A DNA stretch of 64,000 nt from Pinibacter soli (GCF_029961145.1 NZ_JASBRG010000005.1:62001-126000); one strand, 5' to 3'; shown: positions 1 through 8,923, numbered from the stretch's first letter. The notes: a model not told the origin generated them from the sequence alone. Numbers and translations: made by a program.

Positions 1-557
1 ACACACCGAGCGGCCGCAGTATTCAAAAACCTTACACGCATGATGGCAATGGCGATTACGGTAATGATCTGTTGAAACGCTATCAACATGGCGAACTTGT
101 AAATGCGGATAGCAATAAAGTTCAAAACGGAAAGGCCTACCAAACGAAGAGTGGACGCACCGTTTACGGCGGCGGTGGCATTATGCCGGATGTGTTTGTT
201 CCTTTTGATACAAGTGTGGTTTCTGCAAGCGTGAACAAAGTACTGAGCCGTACAACTGTGAGCAATTTTGTTTACCAATATTATGTACAAAATAAAAATG
301 AGCTGACGGCTTATCACTCCGGTGTTGAGTTTGCACAAAAATTCAATAAGGACGAAGATTTGTGGAATGCGTTTGCAAATTTTGCTTCAAAAGACTCGCT
401 GGCTGTAAATAGTATTTCTGCTAAAGACAAAGACTTTTTGAAAGATCATCTGAAAGCTTTGCTGGGAAGACAGATCTGGCGCAACGAGGGCCTTTATGAG
501 ATACTGAACGCGGATGACGAAATGATTAAGAAAGCGCTGGAAGCAGTGAAGAAATAA
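1..557 (+). CDS. S41 family C-terminal processing (tail-specific) peptidase, 3' part only
   Basis: This is the C-terminal end of a carboxy-terminal processing protease, a periplasmic serine/lysine peptidase. The reading frame is open from base 3, so the gene starts outside the window. About 184 codons are visible. The early part reads TPSGRSIQKPY, then SGRTVYGGGGIMPDVFVP, which is the conserved end of the S41 catalytic domain in CtpA-like proteins. The rest is the helical C-terminal region of this family. The catalytic Ser/Lys dyad and the PDZ domain would lie upstream and cannot be seen. The first in-frame start-like codon in the window (TTG at 72) is internal and is not the real start. Confidence 0.9.
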   Translation, partial: TPSGRSIQKPYTHDGNGDYGNDLLKRYQHGELVNADSNKVQNGKAYQTKSGRTVYGGGGIMPDVFVPFDTSVVSASVNKVLSRTTVSNFVYQYYVQNKNELTAYHSGVEFAQKFNKDEDLWNAFANFASKDSLAVNSISAKDKDFLKDHLKALLGRQIWRNEGLYEILNADDEMIKKALEAVKK

Positions 558-566
558 ACTATGTTT

Positions 567-652
567 GATGTACGGTGTTCGAAGTACGAAAGTCATTGGG
601 ATGTAGCTCTCTAAAGAATTTCGTATACCGTACATCGTACTTCTTACGACTC
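567..652. repeat. Imperfect inverted repeat of GTAC-rich words
   Basis: The left arm (567-594) contains GATGTACGGT and GAAGTACGAA. The right arm (622-650) contains ACCGTACATC and GTACTTC. The arms can pair around a spacer of about 27 bases. The repeat lies directly after the protease stop codon. It is one of a series of word-built palindromes in this window. The rest of 558-775 shows nothing else I can name. Confidence 0.6.
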
Positions 653-775
653 CTCATCCTCTCTCCGTACACTTTTTGTTCGAAATCGAACACTTGATTC
701 AACTCCTCAAAACACAAAACCCTAGAAATCAAGCATCTACAGTTTGGCATTAGCTTGGCCTTCTGATAAGCACTT

Positions 776-1153
776 ATGCTTATCACTTACTTTAAAATAA
801 CACTGCAAAACTTATCGGGAAGTAAACTCATTTCGGGTATTGACCTTTTCGGCGTAGCCATTGCAACGGCCTGTTGCCTGATAATGTTGTTGTACATTTT
901 AACTGAGTTGTCTTTTGACAAACATCAAAGCAACACCAAGGACATTTATATTATTCGATCTGAAAATTATTGGAGGCTAAGCAGAAAAAAAAGCGTTGCT
1001 ATTGTGCGCCTTTCCACCTCCAGACTAAAGACGGACATACAAAATGCTACGTGGACGCTTAATATGAACGTTGCTAAAACGTCATTACAAATAAAGGAAG
1101 GAAAGGATTGTCAATACCAGAGTGCATGCATGAAGAGACTGAAAACAGAATGA
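776..1153 (+). pseudogene. Truncated MacB/FtsX-type ABC transporter permease
   Basis: The 125-residue frame begins MLITYFKITLQNL and continues with a hydrophobic segment (GIDLFGVAIATACCL) and ELSFDKHQ. This is the standard N-terminus of Bacteroidota MacB/FtsX-like permeases: a cytoplasmic lead-in, TM1 and the start of the periplasmic MacB-PCD domain. Intact family members are about 780-810 residues, so only the first tenth or so survives. After roughly residue 65 the sequence no longer resembles the family (RLSRKKSVAIVRLSTSR), and the frame then stops. I read it as a decayed fragment. A small functional protein cannot be excluded, but no partner ATPase is nearby. Confidence 0.7.
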
Positions 1154-1160
1154 TAAAAAA

Positions 1161-1226
1161 ATCAGAAATTAGGAACTGACCACAGAAGGCATCCCAATCC
1201 CTAATCCCTGATTTCTAATTCCTGGT
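1161..1226. repeat. Inverted repeat of AATTAGGAA-type words
   Basis: ATCAGAAATTAGGAACT (1161-1177) is matched by the reverse complement in CCTGATTTCTAATTCCT (1207-1223). The repeat lies between the permease remnant and the stop codon of the DUF6249 gene and could act as a bidirectional transcription end. Confidence 0.55.
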
Positions 1227-1594
1227 TATGCGGCATTTTTAATCTCACGTTGCTGATCCAATACTTCTTTCTTCTCTATTTTGTAAGAGTAGACAAGTCC
1301 GATACCGCCGCCTATAGCGATGAAAGCGAACCAGAGCGCAGGATTGTCAGTTTTTAAGATGTGTTGGGTTACGACGTAAGCGAGCGCCAATCCGATGCCG
1401 GAACCGATGAGCAACAGACCCCATTTCAGGCTGCGGTAAGGAGCAGGAATGTTGGCGAATTCTTTAGGGTTTATGCCTCTGTCAATCAAGGCCATGTTTT
1501 CTTTATTTACGAGGTAGCGCCATCCAAATATCATTGCAAAGCCGCTTACGAACGATATGATTAACCAGAGTATTGCTAATTGACCTGTTTCCAT
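1226..1594 (-). CDS. DUF6249-type small membrane protein
   Basis: This 122-residue protein has a predicted N-terminal membrane helix (about residues 5-26, LAILWLIISFVSGFAMIFGW). A short cytosolic stretch (VNKENMALIDRGINPKEF) follows, then two further hydrophobic segments near 55-75 and 87-107, and a charged tail. The pattern matches the DUF6249 family, which in Bacteroidota often lies next to an ECF sigma factor, as here. The two genes are divergent across 360 bases. The function is unknown. A role in membrane stress sensing tied to the sigma factor is inference from context only. Confidence 0.65.
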   Translation of the reverse strand: METGQLAILWLIISFVSGFAMIFGWRYLVNKENMALIDRGINPKEFANIPAPYRSLKWGLLLIGSGIGLALAYVVTQHILKTDNPALWFAFIAIGGGIGLVYSYKIEKKEVLDQQREIKNAA

Positions 1595-1742
1595 TTTAAA
1601 GGTTTTAATGAATTTATAATTAGTTTTTTATGAGTTTCTTTCTTGTCAGACTAACCTTTTGTTTCTGAGGTTACATCTTTCAGGATTTTTTTTCAACCGG
1701 TTTCAAAGTATCAGACTATGGGTGAGGGGAAAAGGTTACAAC

Positions 1743-1911
1743 AATTAGGAACTAAGAATTAGGAATTAGGAATTTAGGGTGCTGCAGTATCAGGCGTATC
1801 CGGCCTTGTCTTTATTATAGCAAGGAATTTGCATCCAATTTTAATGCAACACAGAAAGAATTCTTAATTCTTAATTCCTAATTCTTAATTATTAATTATT
1901 AATTATTAATT
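1743..1911. repeat. Long inverted repeat of TTAATTC/GAATTAGG words
   Basis: The left arm (1743-1777) is a run of AATTAGGAA and AAGAATTAGG words. The right arm (1858-1911) is a run of TTCTTAATT, TTAATTCC and ATTAATT words. About 80 bases lie between them. The repeat fills most of the 360-base gap (1595-1954) between the DUF6249 gene and the sigma factor gene. I see no clear -7 element for the sigma factor in the remainder. Confidence 0.65.
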
Positions 1912-1954
1912 GTCCCTGTAACCTCAACCCTTCCAAAGTCGTCAAACAATACCA

Positions 1955-2536
1955 ATGACAACACAACCTTCAGACAATGATCTAATTGCACAGGTGCTTC
2001 GGGGCAATCAACAGGTGTTTGCGGAGTTGGTGAAACGATACCAGAATTTCGTTTTTACCATTACGCAGCGATATGTTGACAGCCGCGAAGATGCGGAAGA
2101 AATTTCGCAGGATGTTTTCGTTAAAGCTTATCGTAGCCTGCGAGATTTTCGCGGCGATAGTAAGTTCAGCACATGGCTTTATACAATTACTTCTACTACT
2201 TGCATTACTCATTTAAGACGTAAAAAACAGGATGTGTTTTCTCTTGACCAGGAAAACGTATTTGCAAGAGCTGAGAATTTAAATTCCGGTTTTAATGCAA
2301 ATGAAGTGGAACAAAAATCTAAAATCAATATGGTGAACAGTGCCATTGCGCTCCTTTCGCCGGATGATGCGCAGGTGATCACGTTGTTTTACAAAGCAGA
2401 GCAGAGCCTGGATGAAATAGCTAATATTATGGGACTGGAAACAAACACTGTGAAAGTGCGCTTACACAGGGCAAGGCAACGACTGAAAGAAAAAATGGAA
2501 AAACATTTCGTGGCTGAACTAAACGATCTGAGGTAA
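1955..2536 (+). CDS. RNA polymerase sigma-70 factor, ECF subfamily
   Basis: This is a 193-residue alternative sigma factor with the two-domain ECF layout. Sigma region 2 (about residues 22-95) contains the DAEEISQDVFVKAY core-binding motif and STWLYTI. Region 4 (about 130-185) has LSPDDAQVITLFY followed by a helix-turn-helix (LDEIANIMGLETNTVKVRLHRARQRL). ATG 1955 gives the normal family N-terminus. The next gene, 59 bases downstream on the same strand, looks like its membrane-bound anti-sigma partner. The regulon cannot be read from the sequence. Confidence 0.93.
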   Translation: MTTQPSDNDLIAQVLRGNQQVFAELVKRYQNFVFTITQRYVDSREDAEEISQDVFVKAYRSLRDFRGDSKFSTWLYTITSTTCITHLRRKKQDVFSLDQENVFARAENLNSGFNANEVEQKSKINMVNSAIALLSPDDAQVITLFYKAEQSLDEIANIMGLETNTVKVRLHRARQRLKEKMEKHFVAELNDLR

Positions 2537-2595
2537 TTTTAAGAATCCCCTGATTACAACTCGGAATTTCGATCTTATACTTTATAAAACGCATT

Positions 2596-3132
2596 ATGAT
2601 GGACACAAATAGCAATATTGAAGAAAGATTATGGGACTACGTTGACGGTATTTCCAGTGCCCATGAAAAAAATGTGATTGAAAAATTACTGGAAACCAAC
2701 AGCGAATGGCGCCATAAATACAAAGAGATTTTGAAGGCCAGCATTCTTTTGCAGGAAAGCATTGAGATCGATGAGCCTTCTATGCGCTTTACGCAAAATG
2801 TAATGGAAGAAATAGCCAAATATAAAATCGCTCCGGCAGCTTCTACCTATATCAACAAGAAGATCATCTACAGCATTGCAGCTGTGTTTTTAACCATTAT
2901 TGTCGCCATGTTTGTGTATGTTTTTGCAAACGTTGATTGGGCCCCTGCAGGATCTGGCGGTGGTATACCATTTGATATTTCTAAAATTAACTACGGCAAA
3001 ATATTCAACAGCACATATGTAAACATATTCCTGATGTTGAACGTGATCATTGGCCTTGTATTTTTAGATAAGTATTTTTCAGTTAAGAAGAAGAAATTAC
3101 TGGAACGGGATTTAACAAATACATCCATTTAA
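2596..3132 (+). CDS. Probable anti-sigma factor (single-pass membrane protein)
   Basis: This 178-residue protein follows the ECF sigma gene. The N-terminal part (about residues 1-85) is charged and helical (ERLWDYVDGISSAHEKNVIEKLL), with the WDYVDG...E style seen in Bacteroidota anti-sigma-like proteins. A transmembrane helix follows (about 90-112), then a glycine-rich spacer, a second hydrophobic segment (about 140-160, VNIFLMLNVIIGLVFLD) and a basic tail. No HxxxCxxC zinc anti-sigma motif is present, so the role rests on gene order and topology. ATG 2596 and ATG 2599 are equally possible starts. Confidence 0.6.
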   Translation: MMDTNSNIEERLWDYVDGISSAHEKNVIEKLLETNSEWRHKYKEILKASILLQESIEIDEPSMRFTQNVMEEIAKYKIAPAASTYINKKIIYSIAAVFLTIIVAMFVYVFANVDWAPAGSGGGIPFDISKINYGKIFNSTYVNIFLMLNVIIGLVFLDKYFSVKKKKLLERDLTNTSI

Positions 3133-3241
3133 CCGTTTAATCAGTTAAACTTACATTATTTAATAAGGTCGAATCAGCTAATTTTGCTGTTTAGTTATAA
3201 ATCAGCACTGTTCAACATTTTGAACAAAGGATATAGACCTA

Positions 3242-4471
3242 TTGATACAGAATCTTTTAATAACACTCACATTTATAATTTGCGGAGTTTTCTCCGCAAA
3301 TGTTTTTGCACAGGATACATCCATCATAAGACAGTTTAAACGAACGACAGATACCAACCGGGAAGAAGTATCTGAAAAAGATCTGATCGACGTAATGCAT
3401 TCTTTGCAAAAAAATAAACCAGCAAAAGTCGCTGACACATCGATACAGCCACATAAGTTTCTTTACTCTGTTGTACCGGCCATTGGCTATACGCTTTCCA
3501 GTGGTTGGACGGCTATTCTCAGCGCGAATGTTGCGACGTATTTAAGCGACCCCAAAACAACCAATATTTCCAGTCTTACGGTAAGCGCCAATTATACCCA
3601 ATACAACCAGTTAACGCTTCCTGTTTTTTTAACGGTCTGGACAAAAGACAATAAATGGAACATTTCGGCTGACTGGCGATTTTACAAATACCCGCAAGAC
3701 ACATACGGGCTAGGTGGGCACAGCCAAATTGAAAATGCAGATAACATAGATTACTATCACTTGCGACTGCATCAATCCGTTCAAAAGAGAGTAACAAATT
3801 CACTATACCTGGGGTTAGGATATTTTCTGGACTACCATTGGGATATAGATGAAAAAGGATACAACAAGGATGTTGCAGAATATGGCCTGCCGACAAAAAC
3901 ACTTGCCTCCGGCCCGGTTGCAACCGTACTGTTTGACAGCCGAAAAAATTCGATCAATCCTTCACAGGGCTTTTTTGCAAATGTTGTTTACAGACCCAAC
4001 CTCACTATTTTTGGAAGTGACAACAACTGGCAGTCGTTAACAATTGACGTTAGAAAATACATCAACTTCCCAAAAGGCAGCAAGAACGTTTTGGCGTTCT
4101 GGAACCTTGACTGGCTTACGCCTTCTGGTAAACCACCTTATCTCGATCTGCCAAGTACGGGCTGGGATGCGTTTAACAACACCGGCCGTGGATATATACA
4201 AGGACGCTACAGAAGCTATAACATGCTGTATCTCGAAAGCGAATACCGCTTTCAGATCTCGCGTAACGGACTTTTCGGCGGCGTGGTATTTGCCAATGCG
4301 CAAAGCTTTTCCAACGGCCCTGGTCTTCACTTCGACAATGCTGCTCCCGCCGCAGGACTTGGCCTCCGCATTAAAGTGAACAAAATCTCCAAAGCAAATA
4401 TTGCTATCGACTACGGCTTCGGACTAAATGGATCGAGAGGTCTGTTCGTGAATTTGGGAGAAATCTTCTAG
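3242..4471 (+). CDS. BamA/TamA-like outer membrane beta-barrel protein (surface antigen D15 family)
   Basis: The 409-residue protein has an N-terminal signal peptide (LITLTFIICGVFSANVFAQ). After an unstructured stretch the rest is a beta-barrel: alternating strands, SGPVATVLFDSRKNSINPSQGFFANVVYRP typical of the Omp85 C-terminal barrel, and a barrel-closing end in aromatic residues (NLGEIF). There are no POTRA domains, so it is a short barrel-only member, common in Bacteroidota and of unknown cargo. The start is TTG at 3242. The only in-frame stop upstream is TGA at 3221, no ATG lies between, and AAAGG sits about 12 bases before the TTG. Confidence 0.8.
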   Translation: MIQNLLITLTFIICGVFSANVFAQDTSIIRQFKRTTDTNREEVSEKDLIDVMHSLQKNKPAKVADTSIQPHKFLYSVVPAIGYTLSSGWTAILSANVATYLSDPKTTNISSLTVSANYTQYNQLTLPVFLTVWTKDNKWNISADWRFYKYPQDTYGLGGHSQIENADNIDYYHLRLHQSVQKRVTNSLYLGLGYFLDYHWDIDEKGYNKDVAEYGLPTKTLASGPVATVLFDSRKNSINPSQGFFANVVYRPNLTIFGSDNNWQSLTIDVRKYINFPKGSKNVLAFWNLDWLTPSGKPPYLDLPSTGWDAFNNTGRGYIQGRYRSYNMLYLESEYRFQISRNGLFGGVVFANAQSFSNGPGLHFDNAAPAAGLGLRIKVNKISKANIAIDYGFGLNGSRGLFVNLGEIF

Positions 4472-4518
4472 AAATGTACGAAGTACGAAGTACACAATTG
4501 AAGCTTCGTGAAATTAAA

Positions 4519-4541
4519 AAGACGCGGCAATGCCGCGTCTC
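4519..4541. terminator. GC-rich palindrome between convergent genes (REP-like hairpin)
   Basis: AGACGCGGC (4520-4528) and GCCGCGTCT (4532-4540) form a perfect 9-bp stem with loop AAT. An A-run precedes it and CTCTAC runs through its right end. On the minus strand a T-run follows, so it can terminate tex transcription and may also block read-through from the barrel gene. The CTCTAC tail is shared with the hairpin at 62070-62092. Confidence 0.6.
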
Positions 4542-4562
4542 TACAGGATTACCCTGATTTTA

Positions 4563-6839
4563 TTAATCATTGAACTTTTTCTTCAGATCCATCAGTTTCG
4601 CCTGGAACGGATTCAATGGCTGTGGCTTGCCGCCGCCCTGTTGTGGCTTTTTGATGTTTTGATTACCGCCACTTCTTTGGCCCTGCTCTTTGTTATCTCT
4701 TGCAGGTTTGCTGCCATCCTTCATGCTAAGGCCAATACGCTTTCTTGCTACATCTACTTCGGTTACCGTTACCATTACTTTTTGCTGCAATTTCACCGCT
4801 TCATTTGGATCGCTGATGTAAGAATTGCTAAGTTGAGAAATGTGTACCAAACCATCTTGTTTTACGCCTATGTCAACAAAAGCACCGAAGTTCGTAATGT
4901 TTGTAACTATACCAGGCACAGTCATTCCAACTTTCACATCTTCGATCGCTTTGATGGTTTCATCAAAGCGGAACTCTTCGATCTGTGCACGTGGGTCACG
5001 GCCTGGCTTTTCAAGCTCTTTCAAAATATCGTCAATGGTGAACTCACCTACTTTTTCAGATACATATTGCTTGCGGTTGATCTGTTTGCGCAAGTCATTT
5101 TGTTTGATCAGATCTTCTACGGAACAATTAAGATCTTTGGCCATTGCTTGTACCACTGAATAACTTTCAGGGTGCACGGCACTGTTGTCAAGCGGATTTT
5201 CAGCATTGCGAATGCGAAGGAAGCCCGCGCATTGTTCGAATGTTTTTGGCCCCATCAAACTCACTTTCTTCAGCTCGTCACGAGTTTTGAAAGCACCATT
5301 TTTTGCCCTGTATTCAACAATATTTTTTGCCAGTGTTGCACTCAAGCCAGAAACATAGTTCAGCAAATGTTTACTTGCAGTATTCAAATCAACACCTACG
5401 TGGTTCACCGCACTTTCAACTACTTTGTCAAGACTTTCTTTCAAACGCGTTTGGTTTACATCGTGCTGGTACTGACCAACGCCTATTGACTTAGGATCGA
5501 TTTTTACCAACTCACTCAGCGGATCAAGCAAACGACGACCAATGCTGATGGAACCACGAACGGTTACGTCCTGATCAGGAAATTCTTCACGTGCCACTTC
5601 TGATGCAGAGTAAATAGACGCACCACTTTCATTTACCATGAAAATGCTCACGTGTTTGCCAAAGTCAATGTTTCGGACAAGTTGCTCCGTTTCACGACCC
5701 GCGGTACCATTACCAACACCAATTGCTTCAATATCGTATTTGTTTACCAGATATTTCAATTCATGAATCGCTTCATCAGTTTGATGTTGCGATAGCGTGA
5801 AGATGGTTGAATAGTGCTGAAAATTACCTTGCTCATCCAGGCAAACCACTTTACAACCTGTACGGTAGCCCGGATCTATTGCCATTACACGTTTTGAGCC
5901 CAGCGGAGATGCCAGCAACAACTGACGAAGATTTTCTGCGAATACTTTTATAGCTTCTTCATCCGCGTCTGTTTTACTAAGCAGGCGGTATTCATTTTCG
6001 ATCGATGGTTTCAGCAAACGATCGAATGAATCATCAATTGCTTTCTTCACTTCGCCCGCAGCAGGGTTGCTTGCTTTTACAAATATTCTTTCAAGATCTT
6101 CTACACCGGTTGTTTTGTCGATGTTCAGATCCATGATCAGGAAGCCTTCTTTTTCACCGCGACGAATCGCCAGAATCCTGTGTGAAGGACTTTGTGAAAG
6201 CGGTTCATTGAATTCAAAATAATCGCGGTACTTCTGTGCTTCAGGATCCTCTTTTTTGCTCGACAAAACTTTTGCCTGCAATACAGATGTTTCTTTAAAT
6301 ATCTGGCGCACTTTGTTTCTCGCCTGCTCATTTTCACTCACCCACTCTGCAATGATATCTCTTGCACCTTGTAGTGCCTCTTTATTGTCTTTTACAAGAT
6401 CGTTCAGGTATTTTGCCGCTTCTTCATCAGGAATTTCATTGCCTTGTTCGAAAAGTAATTTTGCCAAAGGCTCCAAACCTTTTTCAATGGCTTGCGTAGC
6501 TCTTGTTTTACGTTTTGGTTTGTAAGGCAGATAAATATCTTCCAGTTCAGTTGCGTCATAGCAATCGTCAATACGTTGTTTAAGCTCCGGTGTTAATTTA
6601 CCCAGACCCTCGATCGTTTTGATAACTGTTTCTTTACGTTTCTCAAGCTCGTTGAAATATTTAATTTCTTCCACCACGTTATTGATCATCACCTCGTCGA
6701 GGTTTCCGGTAGCTTCCTTTCTGTATCGCGCCATAAATGGAATGGTTGCCCCTTCTGCATTCATGTCGTGAATATTGGTGATCTGCTTGATTGATAAGCT
6801 TAGTTTTTCAGCAGCTTTTTGTACGTACTTCGGTTCCAT
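4563..6839 (-). CDS. tex: Tex family RNA-binding transcriptional accessory protein
   Basis: This is a 758-residue cytoplasmic RNA-binding protein of the Tex/YhgF family. Domains in order are the Tex N-terminal helical region (1 to about 190), a YqgF/RNase H-like domain (near 320-450, VMAIDPGYRTGCKV), helix-hairpin-helix repeats (near 490-560, VGVDLNTASKHLL, GLSATLAKNIVEY) and a C-terminal S1 domain (near 645-715, GIVTNITNFGAFVDIGVKQDG). A basic Gly/Gln-rich tail follows. The ATG at 6839 was chosen because it starts the conserved MEPKYVQKAAEKL. The frame is open further upstream only from a TTG. A TACATTTG promoter element lies 51 bases upstream. Confidence 0.93.
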   Translation of the reverse strand: MEPKYVQKAAEKLSLSIKQITNIHDMNAEGATIPFMARYRKEATGNLDEVMINNVVEEIKYFNELEKRKETVIKTIEGLGKLTPELKQRIDDCYDATELEDIYLPYKPKRKTRATQAIEKGLEPLAKLLFEQGNEIPDEEAAKYLNDLVKDNKEALQGARDIIAEWVSENEQARNKVRQIFKETSVLQAKVLSSKKEDPEAQKYRDYFEFNEPLSQSPSHRILAIRRGEKEGFLIMDLNIDKTTGVEDLERIFVKASNPAAGEVKKAIDDSFDRLLKPSIENEYRLLSKTDADEEAIKVFAENLRQLLLASPLGSKRVMAIDPGYRTGCKVVCLDEQGNFQHYSTIFTLSQHQTDEAIHELKYLVNKYDIEAIGVGNGTAGRETEQLVRNIDFGKHVSIFMVNESGASIYSASEVAREEFPDQDVTVRGSISIGRRLLDPLSELVKIDPKSIGVGQYQHDVNQTRLKESLDKVVESAVNHVGVDLNTASKHLLNYVSGLSATLAKNIVEYRAKNGAFKTRDELKKVSLMGPKTFEQCAGFLRIRNAENPLDNSAVHPESYSVVQAMAKDLNCSVEDLIKQNDLRKQINRKQYVSEKVGEFTIDDILKELEKPGRDPRAQIEEFRFDETIKAIEDVKVGMTVPGIVTNITNFGAFVDIGVKQDGLVHISQLSNSYISDPNEAVKLQQKVMVTVTEVDVARKRIGLSMKDGSKPARDNKEQGQRSGGNQNIKKPQQGGGKPQPLNPFQAKLMDLKKKFND

Positions 6840-6890
6840 GAGTAAATATTTTAAAAGAAACGATTTTCGCTTTTTTGGGAAAGCGGGGAG

Positions 6891-6898
6891 CAAATGTA
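6891..6898 (-). promoter_or_regulatory. -7 promoter element for tex
   Basis: The minus strand reads TACATTTG, a full match to the Bacteroidota -7 consensus TAnnTTTG, 51 bases before the tex ATG. No convincing -33 element is visible. Confidence 0.5.
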
Positions 6899-6953
6899 AG
6901 GTATGAATTGAAAGAAAAAACTTTGATTTTTAATCCGGAAAGACGTATAAAAA

Positions 6954-7033
6954 AGAAGTGAAAAGTAAAAGTAAAAAGTAAAAAAGGGAGCCTAATTTTC
7001 GGGGTCCCTTTTTACTTTTTATTTTTTACTTTA
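6954..7033. repeat. Inverted repeat of AAAAGTA words with a terminator core
   Basis: The left arm (6954-6990) repeats AAAAGTA and ends AGGGAG. The right arm (7004-7033) begins TCCCT and repeats TTTTTACT. The GGGAG...TCCC core plus the T-run makes a plausible intrinsic terminator for the thioesterase gene on the minus strand. Confidence 0.6.
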
Positions 7034-7036
7034 TTT

Positions 7037-7552
7037 CTAGTCTTTAATAAACAATGCCTTCAGTTCTTTTGCATCGTCTGGCTTCATTTTACCTCCCAAA
7101 ATCAGGCGAAGCTGACGTCTGCGCAAAGCGCCTTCAAAAAGTAATTTTTCTTCGTCCGTTTCCGCCACAAAACCCGGGACAGTTGTAGGTTTATTGTTTT
7201 CATCAAGGGCTACAAACGTATAATATGCTTCGTTGCTTTTGTATTTTACCCTTTTCGCCAGATCCTCTCCCCAAATTCTTAAATGCACCTCCATAGAAGT
7301 GGTAAATGCACGACTCACCTTAGCTTCAATATGCACTACGTTGCCCAATTTAATAGGCGATTCAAAGGAAATATTGTCAACGGAGGCCGTTACAACAGGC
7401 ATATTGCAATGTTTTTGTGCAGCCAGTGCCGCTGCGATGTCCATCCAATACATTAAGCGACCTCCCATAAGGTTATTGAACAGGTTAGTATCATTGGGTA
7501 GCACCAACTCCGTCATTGTGATTGCGCTTTCTGCTGCTTTTTTTACGTCCAT
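7037..7552 (-). CDS. Acyl-CoA thioesterase, hotdog fold
   Basis: This 171-residue cytosolic enzyme hydrolyses acyl-CoA thioesters. The sequence has the YciA/BACH-type hotdog signature: ELVLPNDTNLFNNLMGGRLMYWMDIAAALAA, with the N...GG...D active-site region in the first 50 residues. A beta-strand part follows (VHIEAKVSRAFTTSMEVHLRIWGED), and KSNEAYYTFVALDE follows that. The length fits a single hotdog domain with a short C-terminal helix. A TAGTTTTG promoter element lies about 22 bases upstream, giving a short leader. The physiological substrate cannot be read from the sequence. Confidence 0.88.
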   Translation of the reverse strand: MDVKKAAESAITMTELVLPNDTNLFNNLMGGRLMYWMDIAAALAAQKHCNMPVVTASVDNISFESPIKLGNVVHIEAKVSRAFTTSMEVHLRIWGEDLAKRVKYKSNEAYYTFVALDENNKPTTVPGFVAETDEEKLLFEGALRRRQLRLILGGKMKPDDAKELKALFIKD

Positions 7553-7574
7553 ATTTAATTTTTATAATATGGCG

Positions 7575-7582
7575 CAAAACTA
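7575..7582 (-). promoter_or_regulatory. -7 promoter element for the thioesterase gene
   Basis: The minus strand reads TAGTTTTG, a match to TAnnTTTG, 22 bases before the start codon. Confidence 0.5.
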
Positions 7583-7589
7583 GGTGGAA

Positions 7590-7750
7590 TAATTTGAAAA
7601 TTTGAAAATATGCTAATTTGAAAATTCTTTTTGGGCAGCTTTCCTTTTTTTCATTTACTCCTCAAACATTTTAGAACCAGCAATAAATGGCGAAAGTAGC
7701 ACCTGAGGCATTTTCAAATTTTCAATCTTCAAATTTTCAAATTAATATGC
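7590..7750. repeat. Inverted repeat of TTTGAAAAT words
   Basis: The left arm (7590-7628) holds three AATTTGAAAAT words. The right arm (7710-7746) holds ATTTTCAAA words in reverse complement. About 80 bases lie between. The stop codon of the dipeptide epimerase (7737) is inside the right arm. Confidence 0.65.
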
Positions 7751-8840
7751 TCTCCAGGTTTTTTAAAAAATCAACGTCTACGTCAGCGCCAATCCCCGGT
7801 TCTTCTGGAACGGTAACAGAAAAATTGTTGAAGGAAAGGCCTCCTTTTACAGGGTCGAGTTTATGGCCGAGCATACAGGTGTCCATATCGTAAAAACGAA
7901 TATTGTCGGTCGCTTTGGCGAAATGAGCAAAGGCTGTAAGGGCAAGTCTGCTCTCCAGCATGCCGCCCATCATACAGGGGATGTTACCTTGTTTGCAGAC
8001 CTCACTTATTTTTATCGCTTCAAGAATGCCACCGCTTTTGGCAAATTTTATATTTACATAATCACAAGCCTTTGCAGCAATAAGGCGCTTGGCATCATGA
8101 TGATCAAACACGCTTTCATCCGCCATTATTTTTACCGGAGAATTTAAAACAAGTTCTGGTAAAACAGGATCATGATGTCTGCGCATCGGCTGTTCGCAAA
8201 ATTCAACGTCATAGCGACTGATCTCGTTCAACGCAAACTCAGCATCAGCGTAGCTCCAGCCCTGGTTCGCATCTACACGCAGCGTAATGAAAGGATGAAC
8301 AGCTTCCCTTATTTGTTTTACTCTTTCCACATCTTCAGCAGGATGTTTGCCCAACTTTATTTTAATGATCTGTACGCCACGCTCAATGAATTCTTTCGCT
8401 TTTGCGGCCATATTTTCCGGTGTGTCTATGCCGATTGTAAGATCGGTGATCATTTCTTTTTGCTTTGCATTTGGATTAAGAAATGAATACAACGGTTTGC
8501 CCACCTGCTTTGCAGCAATGTCGTACAGCACCATATCAAACGCACTTTTAATGGTTGCGTTATAAGCAGTAAATGCATGTAATTCACTCATCCTTGCGGC
8601 AATGTCCAGCGCATCTTTGTCCTTCCACAACTGCGCAAAATCTTTTGCCATTACAAAACAAGTCTCCTGTGTTTCACCAACGATCATTGGAAACGCAGAG
8701 CACTCCCCTACTCCAACAATGTTCTCGTTTGTGTAAGCCTTTATGAAAATGTTTTGTGCAAAATTCATTGTTCCCGTTGCGATCGTAAAAGGATGCATGG
8801 GAATGCTGTATTTGTATATTTCGAATGCTGTAAAAATCAA
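7737..8840 (-). CDS. Dipeptide epimerase, enolase superfamily
   Basis: This 367-residue cytosolic enzyme probably epimerises L-Ala-D/L-Glu or a related dipeptide, as in murein peptide recycling. Superfamily marks are visible: the capping domain with VGVGECSAFP (near 40-50), the catalytic pair KIKLG (near 160), the metal ligands in RVDANQGW, CEQP and ADES, the second catalytic lysine in KFAKSGG, and the C-terminal YDMDT motif of dipeptide epimerases. The start is uncertain. TTG 8840 restores the normal N-terminus (FTAFEIYKYSIPMHPF), whereas the first ATG is 14 codons in and would cut the first strand. The gene ends inside a repeat arm. Confidence 0.85.
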   Translation of the reverse strand: MIFTAFEIYKYSIPMHPFTIATGTMNFAQNIFIKAYTNENIVGVGECSAFPMIVGETQETCFVMAKDFAQLWKDKDALDIAARMSELHAFTAYNATIKSAFDMVLYDIAAKQVGKPLYSFLNPNAKQKEMITDLTIGIDTPENMAAKAKEFIERGVQIIKIKLGKHPAEDVERVKQIREAVHPFITLRVDANQGWSYADAEFALNEISRYDVEFCEQPMRRHHDPVLPELVLNSPVKIMADESVFDHHDAKRLIAAKACDYVNIKFAKSGGILEAIKISEVCKQGNIPCMMGGMLESRLALTAFAHFAKATDNIRFYDMDTCMLGHKLDPVKGGLSFNNFSVTVPEEPGIGADVDVDFLKNLESILI

Positions 8841-8923
8841 GATATGTGTTTTGAGTTTTAAGTTTGTGAGCGGTAATAACCGTTCGGTTTTGACTTTTGA
8901 TTTTTGACTTTTGGGCTTCCACC

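Noticed and set aside
4530-5159. 209-codon plus-strand open frame
   Set aside because: It runs antisense through tex, whose minus-strand frame has full family domains. The plus-strand product has no recognisable domain and contains biased runs typical of a shadow frame.
8850-8915. Inverted repeat of TTTTGA words
   Set aside because: The TTTTGAGT and TTTTGACT words on either side are in the same orientation, so they do not form an inverted pair.
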